DNA of 35,946 nt from Treponema sp. (GCA_022510865.1 JAFLSQ010000024.1:1-35946), one strand, 5' to 3'. Positions 8,113 to 16,664 are shown, counted from the stretch's first letter. The notes: generated from the letters alone by a model not told the origin. Made by a program: numbers and translations.

Positions 8113-8892
8113 ATGAAGATTGCATTGGTCGGCTACGGAAAAATGGGCCACATGATTGAGCAGTCCGCAAGGCGGGCGGGTCACGAGGTTGTTGTCACAG
8201 TCGATGTCGCTGCGGATGACGCGGCCGTGAAAGTTCCCGCGAATGACGGCGCGGCGGTTGCGCGGGCAGTGAAGTCCAGCGGCGCGGACGGAATAATCGA
8301 ATTCACGCATCCTGCCGCCGTCATGGGCAACATAAAGGCTCTTCTTCCGCTCGCGCTTCCGCTCGTTGTGGGCACAACCGGCTGGAACGACAAAAAATCC
8401 GAGGTTGACGCGCTTGCAAAAGAAGTGGGCGGAGCGGTTATGACCGCGGCCAACTTCTCAATCGGCGTGAATATGTTCTATAAAATTGTGGAGGAAGCCT
8501 CAAAAATCATGGCGGAATATTCCATGTATGATGTGGCAACGTGGGAGGCTCATCACAATCAGAAGGCGGATAGTCCTAGCGGAACCGCGCTGGAGATTGC
8601 CCGCCGCGTGATGCTTGGAAATCCTGCCAAAACCGAGATTGTTACGGACGCATTCCACGACCGCCCCAAGCCGTGCCAGCTGCACGTAAGCTCAACGCGA
8701 TGCGGAAACATTCCGGGCACGCATAAAGTTTTTTTTGACGGCACGGCCGATACAATCGAGCTGACGCACACCGCAAGAAGCCGCGAGGGTTTTGCGGACG
8801 GAGCGGTTGCCGCGCTGGAGCGGCTTTCTGCCGGGCTGAAAAGCGGCCGCCTTGTAAAAGGCAGACTTTTTGACTGGGACGACCTGTTCTAA
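8113..8892 (+). CDS. dapB: 4-hydroxy-tetrahydrodipicolinate reductase
   Basis: The start is the ATG after GGAGG (8103-8107); an in-frame TTG at 8101 is upstream of that site. The 259-residue product has an N-terminal Rossmann motif (G-Y-G-K-M-G), V-G-T-T-G-W near residue 91, N-F-S-I-G-V-N, the signature E-A-H-H-x-x-K-x-D-S-P-S-G-T-A near 145, and R-x-G-x-I-P-G-T-H further on. All are DapB hallmarks: NAD(P)H reduction of the dihydrodipicolinate precursor toward diaminopimelate or lysine. It follows lysC. The gene ends tail to tail with a minus-strand membrane protein, the stops overlapping by 4 nt. Confidence 0.95.
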   Translation: MKIALVGYGKMGHMIEQSARRAGHEVVVTVDVAADDAAVKVPANDGAAVARAVKSSGADGIIEFTHPAAVMGNIKALLPLALPLVVGTTGWNDKKSEVDALAKEVGGAVMTAANFSIGVNMFYKIVEEASKIMAEYSMYDVATWEAHHNQKADSPSGTALEIARRVMLGNPAKTEIVTDAFHDRPKPCQLHVSSTRCGNIPGTHKVFFDGTADTIELTHTARSREGFADGAVAALERLSAGLKSGRLVKGRLFDWDDLF

Positions 8893-9572
8893 AAAAACAC
8901 GAGCATGGCGGAAATCGCAATGAGAATTTGGGACGCTGTGACGGCTGCTATGCGAATCGGCGTCTTTTCTTTTATTCTGATTTTGCTTTCCGGCACGGCA
9001 GAAAAAATCACCGCGGCAAGATTCACTATGCTTGCGGAAAAAAGGATGACCGCGCGCGTGTTCCGCTCAAAAATCAGAAGGACAAACGCAAAAACCGCGA
9101 GCAGAAGCGAGGATGCTGTCAGCAGGATTAGAAAAACGTAGTTGTGTGCCTGCATTTTGCCCAGAAAAACAAGCGGCATGACCGCGATAATCACGCAGAG
9201 AATTATGATTGACACGACTGCCCACTGCGGAAGCCTGTAAACATAAAAAACATATTTGAAAATCCTGCACCAAAGGCATATTCCCGCAAGAAAAAAAATC
9301 TGCGCCAGAATTCCTGCGATTTTATGCTCAAAAATCACGCTGAGCGCGAGCGAGATGCTTATGAGCGCGAGTGCCGCCGATGTGATGACGAGGGTGTGGT
9401 ACGAGTCCGGCAGAGCGCGAGCGAGCATAAGCGGAATGTGCGGTGAAGCCAGCGGCATGAAAATCGCGCAGGAGATTTTTTTGAGGAGCGCGAGGTTTTT
9501 TATCATCGAGAGGATTATGAGGCCTGCGTCGGCAATCAAAAATCCTGTGAGAATCCAGTTGAATAAAGTCAT
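8889..9572 (-). CDS. Multi-pass membrane protein of unknown function
   Basis: The 227-residue product is almost entirely hydrophobic, with about seven or eight membrane segments separated by short loops, and a charged loop near residues 195-207 (Lys-Ile-Arg-Ile-Lys-Glu-Lys). Size and topology recall the YhhN/TMEM86 lysoplasmalogenase group, but no decisive motif is visible, so no function is assigned. An extended -10 lies 6 nt before the ATG. The gene is divergent from the oad operon and convergent with dapB. Confidence 0.75.
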   Translation of the reverse strand: MTLFNWILTGFLIADAGLIILSMIKNLALLKKISCAIFMPLASPHIPLMLARALPDSYHTLVITSAALALISISLALSVIFEHKIAGILAQIFFLAGICLWCRIFKYVFYVYRLPQWAVVSIIILCVIIAVMPLVFLGKMQAHNYVFLILLTASSLLLAVFAFVLLIFERNTRAVILFSASIVNLAAVIFSAVPESKIRIKEKTPIRIAAVTASQILIAISAMLVFF

Positions 9573-9578
9573 GCGATT

Positions 9579-9587
9579 ATTCTACCA
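9579..9587 (-). promoter_or_regulatory. Extended -10 of the membrane protein gene, leaderless geometry
   Basis: On the minus strand TGG plus TAGAAT (9579-9584) ends 6 nt before the ATG at 9572. No Shine-Dalgarno is present. Confidence 0.55.
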
Positions 9588-9642
9588 TTTTTTTGCGGAT
9601 GTGTCACAGAATCCGCGTAATGTGACCGCGCGGATTTTCTCA

Positions 9643-9671
9643 TTGAATTTTCCGCTTTATTCATATATAAT
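9643..9671 (+). promoter_or_regulatory. Promoter of the oadGAB operon
   Basis: TTGAAT (9643-9648), a 17-nt spacer and a consensus TATAAT (9666-9671). The leader of about 50 nt contains an inverted repeat AAAATCG / CGATTTT (9681-9687, 9699-9705), and another inverted repeat GTCACA-N12-TGTGAC (9603-9626) lies just upstream of the -35. Either could be a regulator site; neither can be assigned. Confidence 0.75.
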
Positions 9672-9729
9672 CTAAGCATTAAAATCGGGAAGTATTTTCG
9701 ATTTTGAATCTATGAATTAGGAAGTTTTT

Positions 9730-9987
9730 ATGACAATTATCGAAATGCTCGGGCAGAGCGGGCTTTTGACTCTGCTTGGTATGTGTGTCGTTTTCGGCTT
9801 CATCATCATCCTGATTTGCTGTATGAAGCTGCTTCAGGCTGTGGTTCGTGCTCTCAGGCTTGACAAGGAGACTCCGGCGGACGTTCCGCAGAGCCAATCA
9901 GCTGTTTCGTCTGCCCCTGCCGCTGACAGCGGGGCTGTAATTGCCGCAATTGCCGCAGCCGTGCACGACAAGGCGTTAAAATCATAA
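9730..9987 (+). CDS. oadG: Oxaloacetate decarboxylase gamma chain
   Basis: An 85-residue protein with one N-terminal membrane helix (about residues 10-33, including a Cys-Cys pair) and a Pro/Ala/Ser-rich cytoplasmic tail, typical of OadG. This subunit anchors the biotin-bearing alpha chain to the membrane beta chain in the sodium-pumping decarboxylase. AGGAAG precedes the ATG. It is the first gene of oadG-oadA-oadB, 20 nt before oadA. The family is short and variable, so the call leans on topology and gene order. Confidence 0.88.
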   Translation: MTIIEMLGQSGLLTLLGMCVVFGFIIILICCMKLLQAVVRALRLDKETPADVPQSQSAVSSAPAADSGAVIAAIAAAVHDKALKS

Positions 9988-10007
9988 ATAATAAATAGGA
10001 GATAAAT

Positions 10008-12101
10008 ATGGCTAAAGTTGGAATTTCTGAGCTTGCAATCCGTGACGCTCATCAGAGTCTTCACGCTACGCGAATGACAACCGCAGATATGCTGCCGGCT
10101 TGTCCTATGATTGACAAAATTGGTTATAAATTCGTTGAGGGATGGGGCGGCGCGACCTACGACTCCTGCATCCGCTTTTTGAATGAGGATCCGTGGGAAA
10201 GGCTTAGGAAACTTCACGCCGCAATGCCCAACTCAAAAATCATGATGCTCCTGCGCGCGCAGAACCTGCTGGGCTATCGCCATTATGCGGATGATGTCGT
10301 CGAGAAATTCGTGGAGACTGCCGCAAAGAACGGAATTGACTGCTTCCGCATTTTTGATGCCTGCAACGACCCGCGGAACATGGAGTGCGCCACGAAAGCC
10401 GCAAAAAAAACCGGAAAGCACGTGCAGATGGCCATCTCTTATGCCGTGACTCCGTATCACACAATCGAAAAATATGCCGAGCTTGCCAAAACTTACGCTG
10501 ATTTTGGCGCGGACTCAATTTGTATCAAGGATATGTCAGGGCTTCTCAAACCTTATGTCGCCTATGATTTGGTGAAGGCAATCAAATCCAAAGTTGATTT
10601 GCCGGTTGAGATTCATACCCATGCGACTACAGGACTTTCTGTCGCGACTGAGCTGAAAGCGGCCGAGGCTGGCGCGGACTGGCTTGACACCGCGATTTCT
10701 TCCATGTCGATGGGAACAAGCCACTCGCCGACGGAGACCGTGGTCGAGATGCTCAAAGGCACGGACTTGGATACCGGGCTTGACACCGCCGCGTTGCTGG
10801 AGCTTGCCGCTTACTTCCGCGAGATCCGCAAGCATTACTCGTCTTTGGAATCGTCTTTCCTTGGCGCGGACACAAGAATCCTGCTTTCTCAGGTTCCCGG
10901 CGGAATGCTCTCAAATCTGGAAAGCCAGCTCAAACAGCAGAATGCGGGCAACAGGATGGACGAGGTTCTTGCCGAGCTTCCAAAAGTCCACAAGGACGCG
11001 GGATATGTTCCGCTTGTCACTCCGACCAGCCAGATTGTGGGAACGCAGGCCGTAATGAACGTTCTGATGGGACGCTACACGACTATGACGCAGGATTTCC
11101 GCAATCTTATCACAGGGCGTTTCGGAAAACTTCCCGCAGAGGCAAATGCCGAGCTGGTGAAAAAAGCGCTTGAGCAGAACAATATGGATGAGGTTGTGAC
11201 CTGCCGTCCTGCCGACTTGCTTGAGCCTGAGTGGGATAAAATGATGGAGGAGTCCAAGAAAAACGGAGGAAACGGCTCTGATGAGGATGCGCTCACCTAT
11301 GCCATGTTCCCGAATGTCGCTCCGAAATTCTTTGCCTCACGTGCTGACGGTCCTGTTGATGCGGCGACCGCATTCGCAAAGAAAGAAGCTCCTGCCGCAG
11401 CAAAAGAGAACAAAGGCGGCTCTTATACAATCAACGTGAACGGAACTGCATACAACGTTACCACAGGTCCTGCTGGAGACAGCATGAGCGTGAATGTGAA
11501 CGGCACAAATTACAATGTGAGTTTTGGCGCGCCCGGTGCTACTGCTAGCGCGGCTTCGGCCGTATCATCTGCTCCGGCTCAGGTTACTGGCGGAGTTGAG
11601 ATTAAAGCCCCGGTTGCAGGAACACTGCTCCGCTACGCCGTTAGCGCAGGTGCGAGCGTGAAAAAAGGTGACACCGTTATTATAGTAGAATCGATGAAAA
11701 TGGAGCTTGAGGTAAAAGCTCCGGAGGCAGGAACTGTGAATTTCAGCGTCCAGCCGGGCACTCAGATTCAGGCGGGACAGGTTCTTGGAACTCTGGGCGG
11801 AGCAGTTCAATCCGCTCCTGCTCCTCAGCCTGCGCCGGCGGTCAAAGCGGCTCCTGCCGCACAGCCCGCTCCTGCAAGCGCAAGCGGCTCTGGTACGCCA
11901 GTAAAAGCTCCGGTGGCGGGAACATTGCTCCGCTATGCGGTTAGCGAGGGTGCTTCTGTAAAAGCCGACACGACTGTGATTATCGTTGAGTCGATGAAAA
12001 TGGAGTTGGAGATTAAGGCCGGCGCATCCGGAAAAGTGCATTTTGTCGCTGCGGCAGGCTCGCAGATTGCACAGGGCGCGACTTTGGCCGAAATTCAGTA
12101 A
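10008..12101 (+). CDS. oadA: Oxaloacetate decarboxylase alpha chain with two biotinyl domains
   Basis: The 697-residue protein starts after AGGAG. Residues about 5-300 form the HMGL-like carboxyltransferase barrel (R-D-A-H-Q-S-L at the start, F-R-I-F-D-A-C-N-D, then H-T-H-A-T-T-G with metal-binding His), followed by the conserved PYC/OadA domain to about 450. A linker near 467-505 holds two short Asn-Val-Asn-Gly-Thr repeats. Then come two biotinyl domains, each with E-S-M-K-M-E-L; the biotin lysines are Lys564 and Lys664, exactly 100 residues apart, joined by a Pro/Ala linker. Alpha chains usually end in one such domain. The enzyme transfers CO2 from oxaloacetate to biotin, and the beta chain releases it while exporting Na+. 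Transcarboxylase or pyruvate carboxylase B subunits are alternatives, but the neighbours argue for OadA. Confidence 0.93.
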   Translation: MAKVGISELAIRDAHQSLHATRMTTADMLPACPMIDKIGYKFVEGWGGATYDSCIRFLNEDPWERLRKLHAAMPNSKIMMLLRAQNLLGYRHYADDVVEKFVETAAKNGIDCFRIFDACNDPRNMECATKAAKKTGKHVQMAISYAVTPYHTIEKYAELAKTYADFGADSICIKDMSGLLKPYVAYDLVKAIKSKVDLPVEIHTHATTGLSVATELKAAEAGADWLDTAISSMSMGTSHSPTETVVEMLKGTDLDTGLDTAALLELAAYFREIRKHYSSLESSFLGADTRILLSQVPGGMLSNLESQLKQQNAGNRMDEVLAELPKVHKDAGYVPLVTPTSQIVGTQAVMNVLMGRYTTMTQDFRNLITGRFGKLPAEANAELVKKALEQNNMDEVVTCRPADLLEPEWDKMMEESKKNGGNGSDEDALTYAMFPNVAPKFFASRADGPVDAATAFAKKEAPAAAKENKGGSYTINVNGTAYNVTTGPAGDSMSVNVNGTNYNVSFGAPGATASAASAVSSAPAQVTGGVEIKAPVAGTLLRYAVSAGASVKKGDTVIIVESMKMELEVKAPEAGTVNFSVQPGTQIQAGQVLGTLGGAVQSAPAPQPAPAVKAAPAAQPAPASASGSGTPVKAPVAGTLLRYAVSEGASVKADTTVIIVESMKMELEIKAGASGKVHFVAAAGSQIAQGATLAEIQ

Positions 12102-12117
12102 GCGGTAAGGTGCATTT

Positions 12118-13560
12118 ATGGAAACAGAACTGAACAGAAAAAACGATAAATTCAAGGCATTCAAAGTGACTGCGGTTATCTGCGGTCTTGCGATGGTGCT
12201 CTCATTCGCGGGGTGCGGCGCAAAAAAAGGCACGTCCGCAAAAAGCACCTATGCCTCGACAACAGTAATCAAAGGCTCAGAGAACATCAAGCCAATCTCA
12301 ATCTCATCATTTTTTGAGAATGTGGGAAAAAACACCGGAATCTACAAAATGATTCACACGCCCACTCCCGATGAGGTTGCGGCGGAGGAAGCGTCAAAAG
12401 AGGCGATGGAGATTGCCAAGGCACAGCAGCTTGCGGCCTCCGAAAAAGACCTTGCAGAGCATCCTGTCGCGGGGTGGCAGCGTCTTGTCATGCTCGCCAT
12501 CGGGTTTCTGATTGTGTACCTTGGCGCGGCAAAAGGTTTTGAGCCGCTGCTGCTCATCCCAATCGGATTCGGAACAATCCTCGTGAACATTCCGGGTGCG
12601 GGGATGGGAAGTGCGCCGGACGGAATGCTCCACATAATCTACAATGCGGGAGTTGGCAACGAATTCTTCCCCATGCTGATTTTTATGGGAATCGGTGCGA
12701 TGACTGACTTTGGTCCGCTGATTGCGAATCCCAAGACTGCGCTTCTTGGCGGAGCCGCCCAGCTTGGAGTTTTTGCCACATTGTTCGGCGTTGCCTCAAT
12801 GAACTTCATTCCCGGAATCGACTATAACATGAAGCAGGCCTGCGCAATCGCAATTATTGGCGGTGCGGATGGCCCGACCTCAATTTATGTCTCAGGAAAA
12901 CTTGCGCCAGAGATGATGGCCGTAATCGCTGTGGCGGCGTACTCATACATGGCCCTTGTCCCGATGATTCAGCCGCCGATTATGAAACTGCTGACTTCCA
13001 GAAAAGAGCGCATGATTAAGATGAAACAGCTTCGCCCGGTCTCAAAGACAGAGAAGATTTTGTTCCCGCTCCTTCTTCTTGTGGTGACAATCCTGCTTCT
13101 GCCTCCTGCCGCGCCGCTCATCGGAATGCTGGCGTTCGGAAACTTCATCAAAGAGATTGGCATTGTACAGCGGCTCTCAAAAACTGTCGAGAACGAGATG
13201 ATGAACATCGTCTCAATTCTGCTGTCGCTTGGTGTCGGCTCGCAGATGACTCCGGAAAAAATCATGCACTTGAATTCTTTCGGGATTATACTGCTTGGTT
13301 TTGTGGCGTTCTGCATCGCGACAATGGGCGGACTCTTTATGGCGAAGATTATGAACCTTTTCCTCAAAGAGAAAATCAATCCGCTGATTGGCTCGGCGGG
13401 AGTCTCCGCAGTTCCGATGGCGGCCCGTGTTGCGAACAAAGTCGGAATGTCAGAAGACCCGACAAACTTCCTTTTGATGCACGCGATGGGGCCGAACGTC
13501 TCCGGCGTAATCGGCACTGCAATCGCAGCCGGCGTGTTTATCAGCACTTACGGAATGTAA
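12118..13560 (+). CDS. oadB: Oxaloacetate decarboxylase beta chain with lipoprotein-like N-terminus
   Basis: From about residue 117 the sequence is a standard sodium-translocating decarboxylase beta subunit: [35 protein letters not shown] and a C-terminal [15 protein letters not shown]. It couples decarboxylation of carboxybiotin to Na+ export. The 480 residues exceed the roughly 430 usual for the family because of an N-terminal part with a hydrophobic segment ending in Leu-Ser-Phe-Ala-Gly-Cys (Cys33), like a lipoprotein signal, then a charged Ala/Glu/Lys helix (about 85-112). GGTAAGG lies about 10 nt before the ATG. The gene is followed by a strong terminator. Confidence 0.92.
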   Translation: METELNRKNDKFKAFKVTAVICGLAMVLSFAGCGAKKGTSAKSTYASTTVIKGSENIKPISISSFFENVGKNTGIYKMIHTPTPDEVAAEEASKEAMEIAKAQQLAASEKDLAEHPVAGWQRLVMLAIGFLIVYLGAAKGFEPLLLIPIGFGTILVNIPGAGMGSAPDGMLHIIYNAGVGNEFFPMLIFMGIGAMTDFGPLIANPKTALLGGAAQLGVFATLFGVASMNFIPGIDYNMKQACAIAIIGGADGPTSIYVSGKLAPEMMAVIAVAAYSYMALVPMIQPPIMKLLTSRKERMIKMKQLRPVSKTEKILFPLLLLVVTILLLPPAAPLIGMLAFGNFIKEIGIVQRLSKTVENEMMNIVSILLSLGVGSQMTPEKIMHLNSFGIILLGFVAFCIATMGGLFMAKIMNLFLKEKINPLIGSAGVSAVPMAARVANKVGMSEDPTNFLLMHAMGPNVSGVIGTAIAAGVFISTYGM

Positions 13561-13586
13561 AATCAGACGGCAACTGCTGAAAAAAT

Positions 13587-13630
13587 AACCGCGGATTTTC
13601 CGGTCAAAACCGAAAATCCGCGGTTTTTTA
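13587..13630. terminator. Two-way intrinsic terminator after oadB
   Basis: A 17-bp stem with one bulged base (13587-13604 with 13609-13625), loop CAAA, followed by a T run on the plus strand (13624-13630). On the minus strand the same stem is followed by TTATTTTTT, so it can also stop the convergent permease transcript. The stem contains GCGGATTTT and its complement. Confidence 0.88.
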
Positions 13631-13753
13631 TTTGCGTTAGAATCTGCCGCGCAAACTCAGCGGCTGGTTTTCGTATCCTAAAAACCCGGCAAACGCAGGA
13701 GCATCAGTTTCTTAGGATTCAAGGCTCGCCCGTGCGGGCAGACACGAAAATCC

Positions 13754-13771
13754 GCAGTTTTTGGAAACTGC
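13754..13771 (-). terminator. Possible weak hairpin after the permease gene
   Basis: Read on the minus strand, arms GCAGTTT / AAACTGC enclose a CCAA loop about 25 nt after the permease stop. Only a short T-rich stretch follows, so it may be a 3' stability hairpin rather than a terminator. Confidence 0.3.
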
Positions 13772-13793
13772 AAGCGGAAATCATCCGCCAATT

Positions 13794-15158
13794 TTAGCGG
13801 CTGCCTGATGCCTCGTCCTCTTTTCCCAGCATGATGTTCGTCAGAATGCCGAGGATGAGCGCGCAGGCTACGGTGCGGATTTCCACCGTGCCAAAGCTTA
13901 CGACCATCCCGCCGACCCCGGTAATCAGAATCACGGAGGCGACGAACAGGTTTTTGTTCTTGTTCAGGTCAACGCTCTGGAACATTTTCAGGCCGGACAC
14001 CGCAATGAATCCGTAAAGCGCGACGCAGACGCCGCCCATCACGCAGGACGGAATTGTCTCCAGAAACGCGACGAGCGGAGAGATAAGCGAGAAAATGATG
14101 CAGGTGCAGGCGCAGCCCCAGATAGAGATTGTTGAGGCGTTCCGTGTGATTGCCACGCATCCGATTGACTCGCCGTAAGTCGTGTTCGGACAGCCGCCGA
14201 AAAATGCGCCCGCAATCGAGCCAAGACCATCGCCAAGAAGTGTGCGTGTGAGGCCAGGCTCCTGCAAAAGGTCTTTCCCGACGATTGATGAGAGATTTTT
14301 GTGGTCGGCAAGGTGCTCCGCGAACACTACGAACGCAACCGGAACATAGGCCGTGAAAAGCGTAAGAAGATATTTTCCCGTGACCGCCTTAAGCCCCGCG
14401 CTTCCGCCCAGCAGGAAAGAGAATTTTGGGAGCGCGAACCAGCCAGAAATCCTCGCGAAGTCCAGAGATGTGAGCGCCGAATAATTGATTACGACAAGCG
14501 CGCTGTTTCCGCTTATTTTTCCGATGACCGCGAAAATCGACGCAAGAATGTACCCCGCAAGAATGCCAAGTATAAAAGGAATGAGCCGCCCGATTTTCTT
14601 GCCGTAAGTTGAGAACAGCATTGTGACGGCAAGCGTGAACAATCCGCAGATGAGAGCGATGTGAGTGCTTCCGCCCTCAATGCTGGATTTTGTCAAATCT
14701 GCGATGGCGTTCCCGGAAAGGCTCAGCCCGATTATTGCGACCGTAGGCCCGATGATTACCGGCGGCATCAGTTTGTTAATCCACCCGGTGCCGCAGAACC
14801 TCACTACCACCGCGATGATTACATACACAAGGCCTGCCATCACCGCTCCGATAATCAGACCCCAGTAGCCGGCCTGCTCCGAAAGCCCGAGTGTGGCTGC
14901 CCCGGCGAACGCGCTGAACATCGAGCCGATGAAAGCGAACGAGCTGCCCAGAAAGACCGGACTTGCGCTTTTTGTAAGAAGCAGATAGACAAACGTCCCG
15001 ATTCCGGCGCCAAAAAGTGCGGCCGAGGCGGAAAGTCCGTGCCCGACGATTGCGGGAACTGCGATTGTCGCAGCCATGATTGCCAGAAGCTGCTGCAAGG
15101 CGAACAAAATCACTTTGCTTGTCTTTGGCCTGTCCTTGATGTTGTAAATCAAATCCAT
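13794..15158 (-). CDS. uraA: NCS2-family uracil/xanthine permease
   Basis: The start is the ATG after AGGAG (minus strand), 7 codons inside the longest frame. The 454-residue protein has about 14 hydrophobic segments and the NCS2 signature G-G-C-P-N-T-T-Y-G-E-S-I-G with A-I-T-R after it, plus an N-terminal Gln-Gln-Leu-Leu-Ala motif in TM1 and F-V-V-F-A-E-H-L-A-D-H-K, which carries the substrate-binding Glu typical of UraA/PyrP. It most likely imports uracil with protons, though xanthine or uric acid carriers share the fold. A good promoter lies upstream, and seven palindromes lie beyond it. Confidence 0.9.
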   Translation of the reverse strand: MDLIYNIKDRPKTSKVILFALQQLLAIMAATIAVPAIVGHGLSASAALFGAGIGTFVYLLLTKSASPVFLGSSFAFIGSMFSAFAGAATLGLSEQAGYWGLIIGAVMAGLVYVIIAVVVRFCGTGWINKLMPPVIIGPTVAIIGLSLSGNAIADLTKSSIEGGSTHIALICGLFTLAVTMLFSTYGKKIGRLIPFILGILAGYILASIFAVIGKISGNSALVVINYSALTSLDFARISGWFALPKFSFLLGGSAGLKAVTGKYLLTLFTAYVPVAFVVFAEHLADHKNLSSIVGKDLLQEPGLTRTLLGDGLGSIAGAFFGGCPNTTYGESIGCVAITRNASTISIWGCACTCIIFSLISPLVAFLETIPSCVMGGVCVALYGFIAVSGLKMFQSVDLNKNKNLFVASVILITGVGGMVVSFGTVEIRTVACALILGILTNIMLGKEDEASGSR

Positions 15159-15199
15159 TTTTTTCTCCTGTCTTGGCAAAATCCTTGCCAGCTTTCACG

Positions 15200-15228
15200 A
15201 TAATATAGAATTCGCCGTTAAAAGTCAA
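15200..15228 (-). promoter_or_regulatory. Promoter of the NCS2 permease gene
   Basis: On the minus strand TTGACT (15223-15228), 17 nt, TATTAT (15200-15205). Transcription runs leftwards, away from the palindrome array, whose first copy starts about 60 bp upstream of the -35. Confidence 0.75.
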
Positions 15229-15289
15229 AGTATCACTGCTGATTGTGATTGCCTGCCCCGGATTTTCCGGCTGTCTCCGGCGAATCATC

Positions 15290-15436
15290 GGAAACGTATC
15301 GGATGTGTTATTGGAAACGTTTCGGAGTGTCAGCGGATACGTTTCCGTTTTTAGTCCGAAACGTTTCGGGCAGGGGCTTGGAAACGTATCCGTTTTTGCT
15401 TGGAAACGTTTCCGTTTTTTGTTGGAAACGTATCCG
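15290..15436. repeat. Array of seven phased 12-bp palindromes
   Basis: Seven copies of a near-palindrome with consensus GGAAACGT(T/A)TCC(G) start at 15290, 15313, 15335, 15357, 15380, 15402 and 15424, that is every 22-23 bp, about two helical turns. The copy at 15402-15413 is a perfect GGAAACGTTTCC, and 15356-15369 is a perfect 14-bp palindrome with C/G ends. The intervening 9-11 bp differ in sequence but keep their length. The array sits between two divergent promoters and is outside both predicted transcripts, which favours a DNA-binding role. The AAACGTTT core with a central CpG recalls LacI/GalR/PurR-type operators. The binding protein is unknown. Confidence 0.9.
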
Positions 15437-15440
15437 ACAG

Positions 15441-15470
15441 TTGCAAGTTTTTGCCCCAATCTGCTATAAT
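15441..15470 (+). promoter_or_regulatory. Promoter of the DUF2974-like gene
   Basis: TTGCAA (15441-15446), an 18-nt spacer and an extended -10 TGC + TATAAT (15465-15470). It begins 4 bp after the last palindrome of the array. The short leader carries GGAGG before the ATG at 15495. Confidence 0.7.
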
Positions 15471-15494
15471 AAGCCGAATTTTCGGAGGATTTTC

Positions 15495-16610
15495 ATGGCG
15501 AACCTTTTTGATTATCTTGACTGGCGCGGTGATATTCCGTTCTCGCAGGTGCCGTTCAATCAGATTGACGCTCTGATGCTCGCGCACATCTCTTACTCAA
15601 TTTTTGACGGCCTTGCTCCGGAAAGTTTCGGCAAGAAAATCAGTTTTGAGGAGCTTGCCGGGCATCTTAAAAGTGCGGATGATTTTGAGCGGCGGACTAA
15701 CACCGGTTATCTGATTAACAAGCGGACTACCGAGCTTTTTTTCAAGTGCGCGTCATGCGTCCGCTTCAAGGACACGCTCATTTCCGGGATGCGCGCCATT
15801 TTTGATGAGAAGCGGCGCGAGCAGTTCGCGGCGATGGTCTATTCGATTGACGCTCTGTCAATCCTCTCTTACCGCGGAACGGATGACACTCTGCTTGGCT
15901 GGGAGGAGGACTTCAACCTTGCCTGGCTTGACGAGATTCCCTCGCAGGCTGACGCCCTGGCATATTTTCTTGAGGCAGCGGATTTTTTTGACACGGACTT
16001 TGTGATTACGGGGCACTCCAAGGGCGGGAATCTTGCGGTGAACACTGCGGTCAGGTGCGGCAAAGATTTGCAGAAACGCATTTCGCGCGTGTATAATTTT
16101 GACGGCCCGGGCTTTCCCTGTGAGTTTTTCCAGCTTCCCGAATACAAGGCGGTGGAAAAAAGGATTGTCTCGGTCTATCCGCAGTTCTCTGTCGTGGGAA
16201 TGCTTTTCTGCCATCCCAAAAAATATCAGATTGTGGAGAGCAGCGAGTCGGCGGTCATGCAGCACGACGCGGTGTCCTGGCAGATTCTTGGCTCGCAGTT
16301 TGTCCAGAAAAAACGGTTCGACAAGGCAAGCATTGTCTTCAAAAAAGGTTTCAACGAGTGGGTGGACGGACTTGAGAAAGAGCGGCGCAAAGTTTTTGTG
16401 ACCGCGCTCTTTGACGTGATAAACGCCTCCGGAGTCTCCACGCTGGATGAGATGCAGAAAAATGCCATTCCGTGCTCGGCAAGAATGATTTCCGCGTTCG
16501 CATCGCTTGAGAAATCCACGCGCAAAGAAGTGATGAGCATCCTGTCGCTCTTTCGCCATTCTATGGAATCCGCGCTGCCGGTCATGAAGCACATCTGGCG
16601 CGAGCGATGA
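15495..16610 (+). CDS. DUF2974 (Mbeg1-like) lipase-fold hydrolase
   Basis: The start is the ATG after GGAGG (15484-15488); the open frame further upstream is only the repeat array. The 371-residue protein has the DUF2974 arrangement: an N-terminal segment with Tyr-Leu-Asp-Trp-Arg-Gly, then S-Y-R-G-T-D-D-T-L-L-G-W-x-E-D-F, and the lipase-type nucleophile elbow G-H-S-K-G-G (Ser175) followed by N-L-A. A Phe-Asp-Gly-Pro-Gly-Phe stretch follows, as in these alpha/beta hydrolases. The C-terminal 100 residues are helical and charged. No signal peptide is seen, so it is probably cytoplasmic. The substrate is unknown. Its promoter abuts the palindrome array. Confidence 0.8.
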   Translation: MANLFDYLDWRGDIPFSQVPFNQIDALMLAHISYSIFDGLAPESFGKKISFEELAGHLKSADDFERRTNTGYLINKRTTELFFKCASCVRFKDTLISGMRAIFDEKRREQFAAMVYSIDALSILSYRGTDDTLLGWEEDFNLAWLDEIPSQADALAYFLEAADFFDTDFVITGHSKGGNLAVNTAVRCGKDLQKRISRVYNFDGPGFPCEFFQLPEYKAVEKRIVSVYPQFSVVGMLFCHPKKYQIVESSESAVMQHDAVSWQILGSQFVQKKRFDKASIVFKKGFNEWVDGLEKERRKVFVTALFDVINASGVSTLDEMQKNAIPCSARMISAFASLEKSTRKEVMSILSLFRHSMESALPVMKHIWRER

Positions 16611-16635
16611 TTCGGGACTTTGCCGGCATTTTTAT

Positions 16636-16664
16636 TTGCCTTTAATCATTTTTGTTATTATATT
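16636..16664 (+). promoter_or_regulatory. Promoter of lon, leaderless geometry
   Basis: TTGCCT (16636-16641), 17 nt, TATATT (16659-16664), then exactly 6 nt to the ATG at 16671. No Shine-Dalgarno is present, and no CIRCE or other heat-shock operator is seen. Confidence 0.6.

Noticed and set aside
9603..9626. CRP-type site
   Set aside because: The arms are GTCACA...TGTGAC, the inverse order of the CRP TGTGA-N6-TCACA site, with a 12-nt gap.
15290..15436. CRISPR array
   Set aside because: Repeat units are only 12-13 bp, the spacers 9-11 bp, and no cas genes are present; the spacing fits phased protein sites instead.
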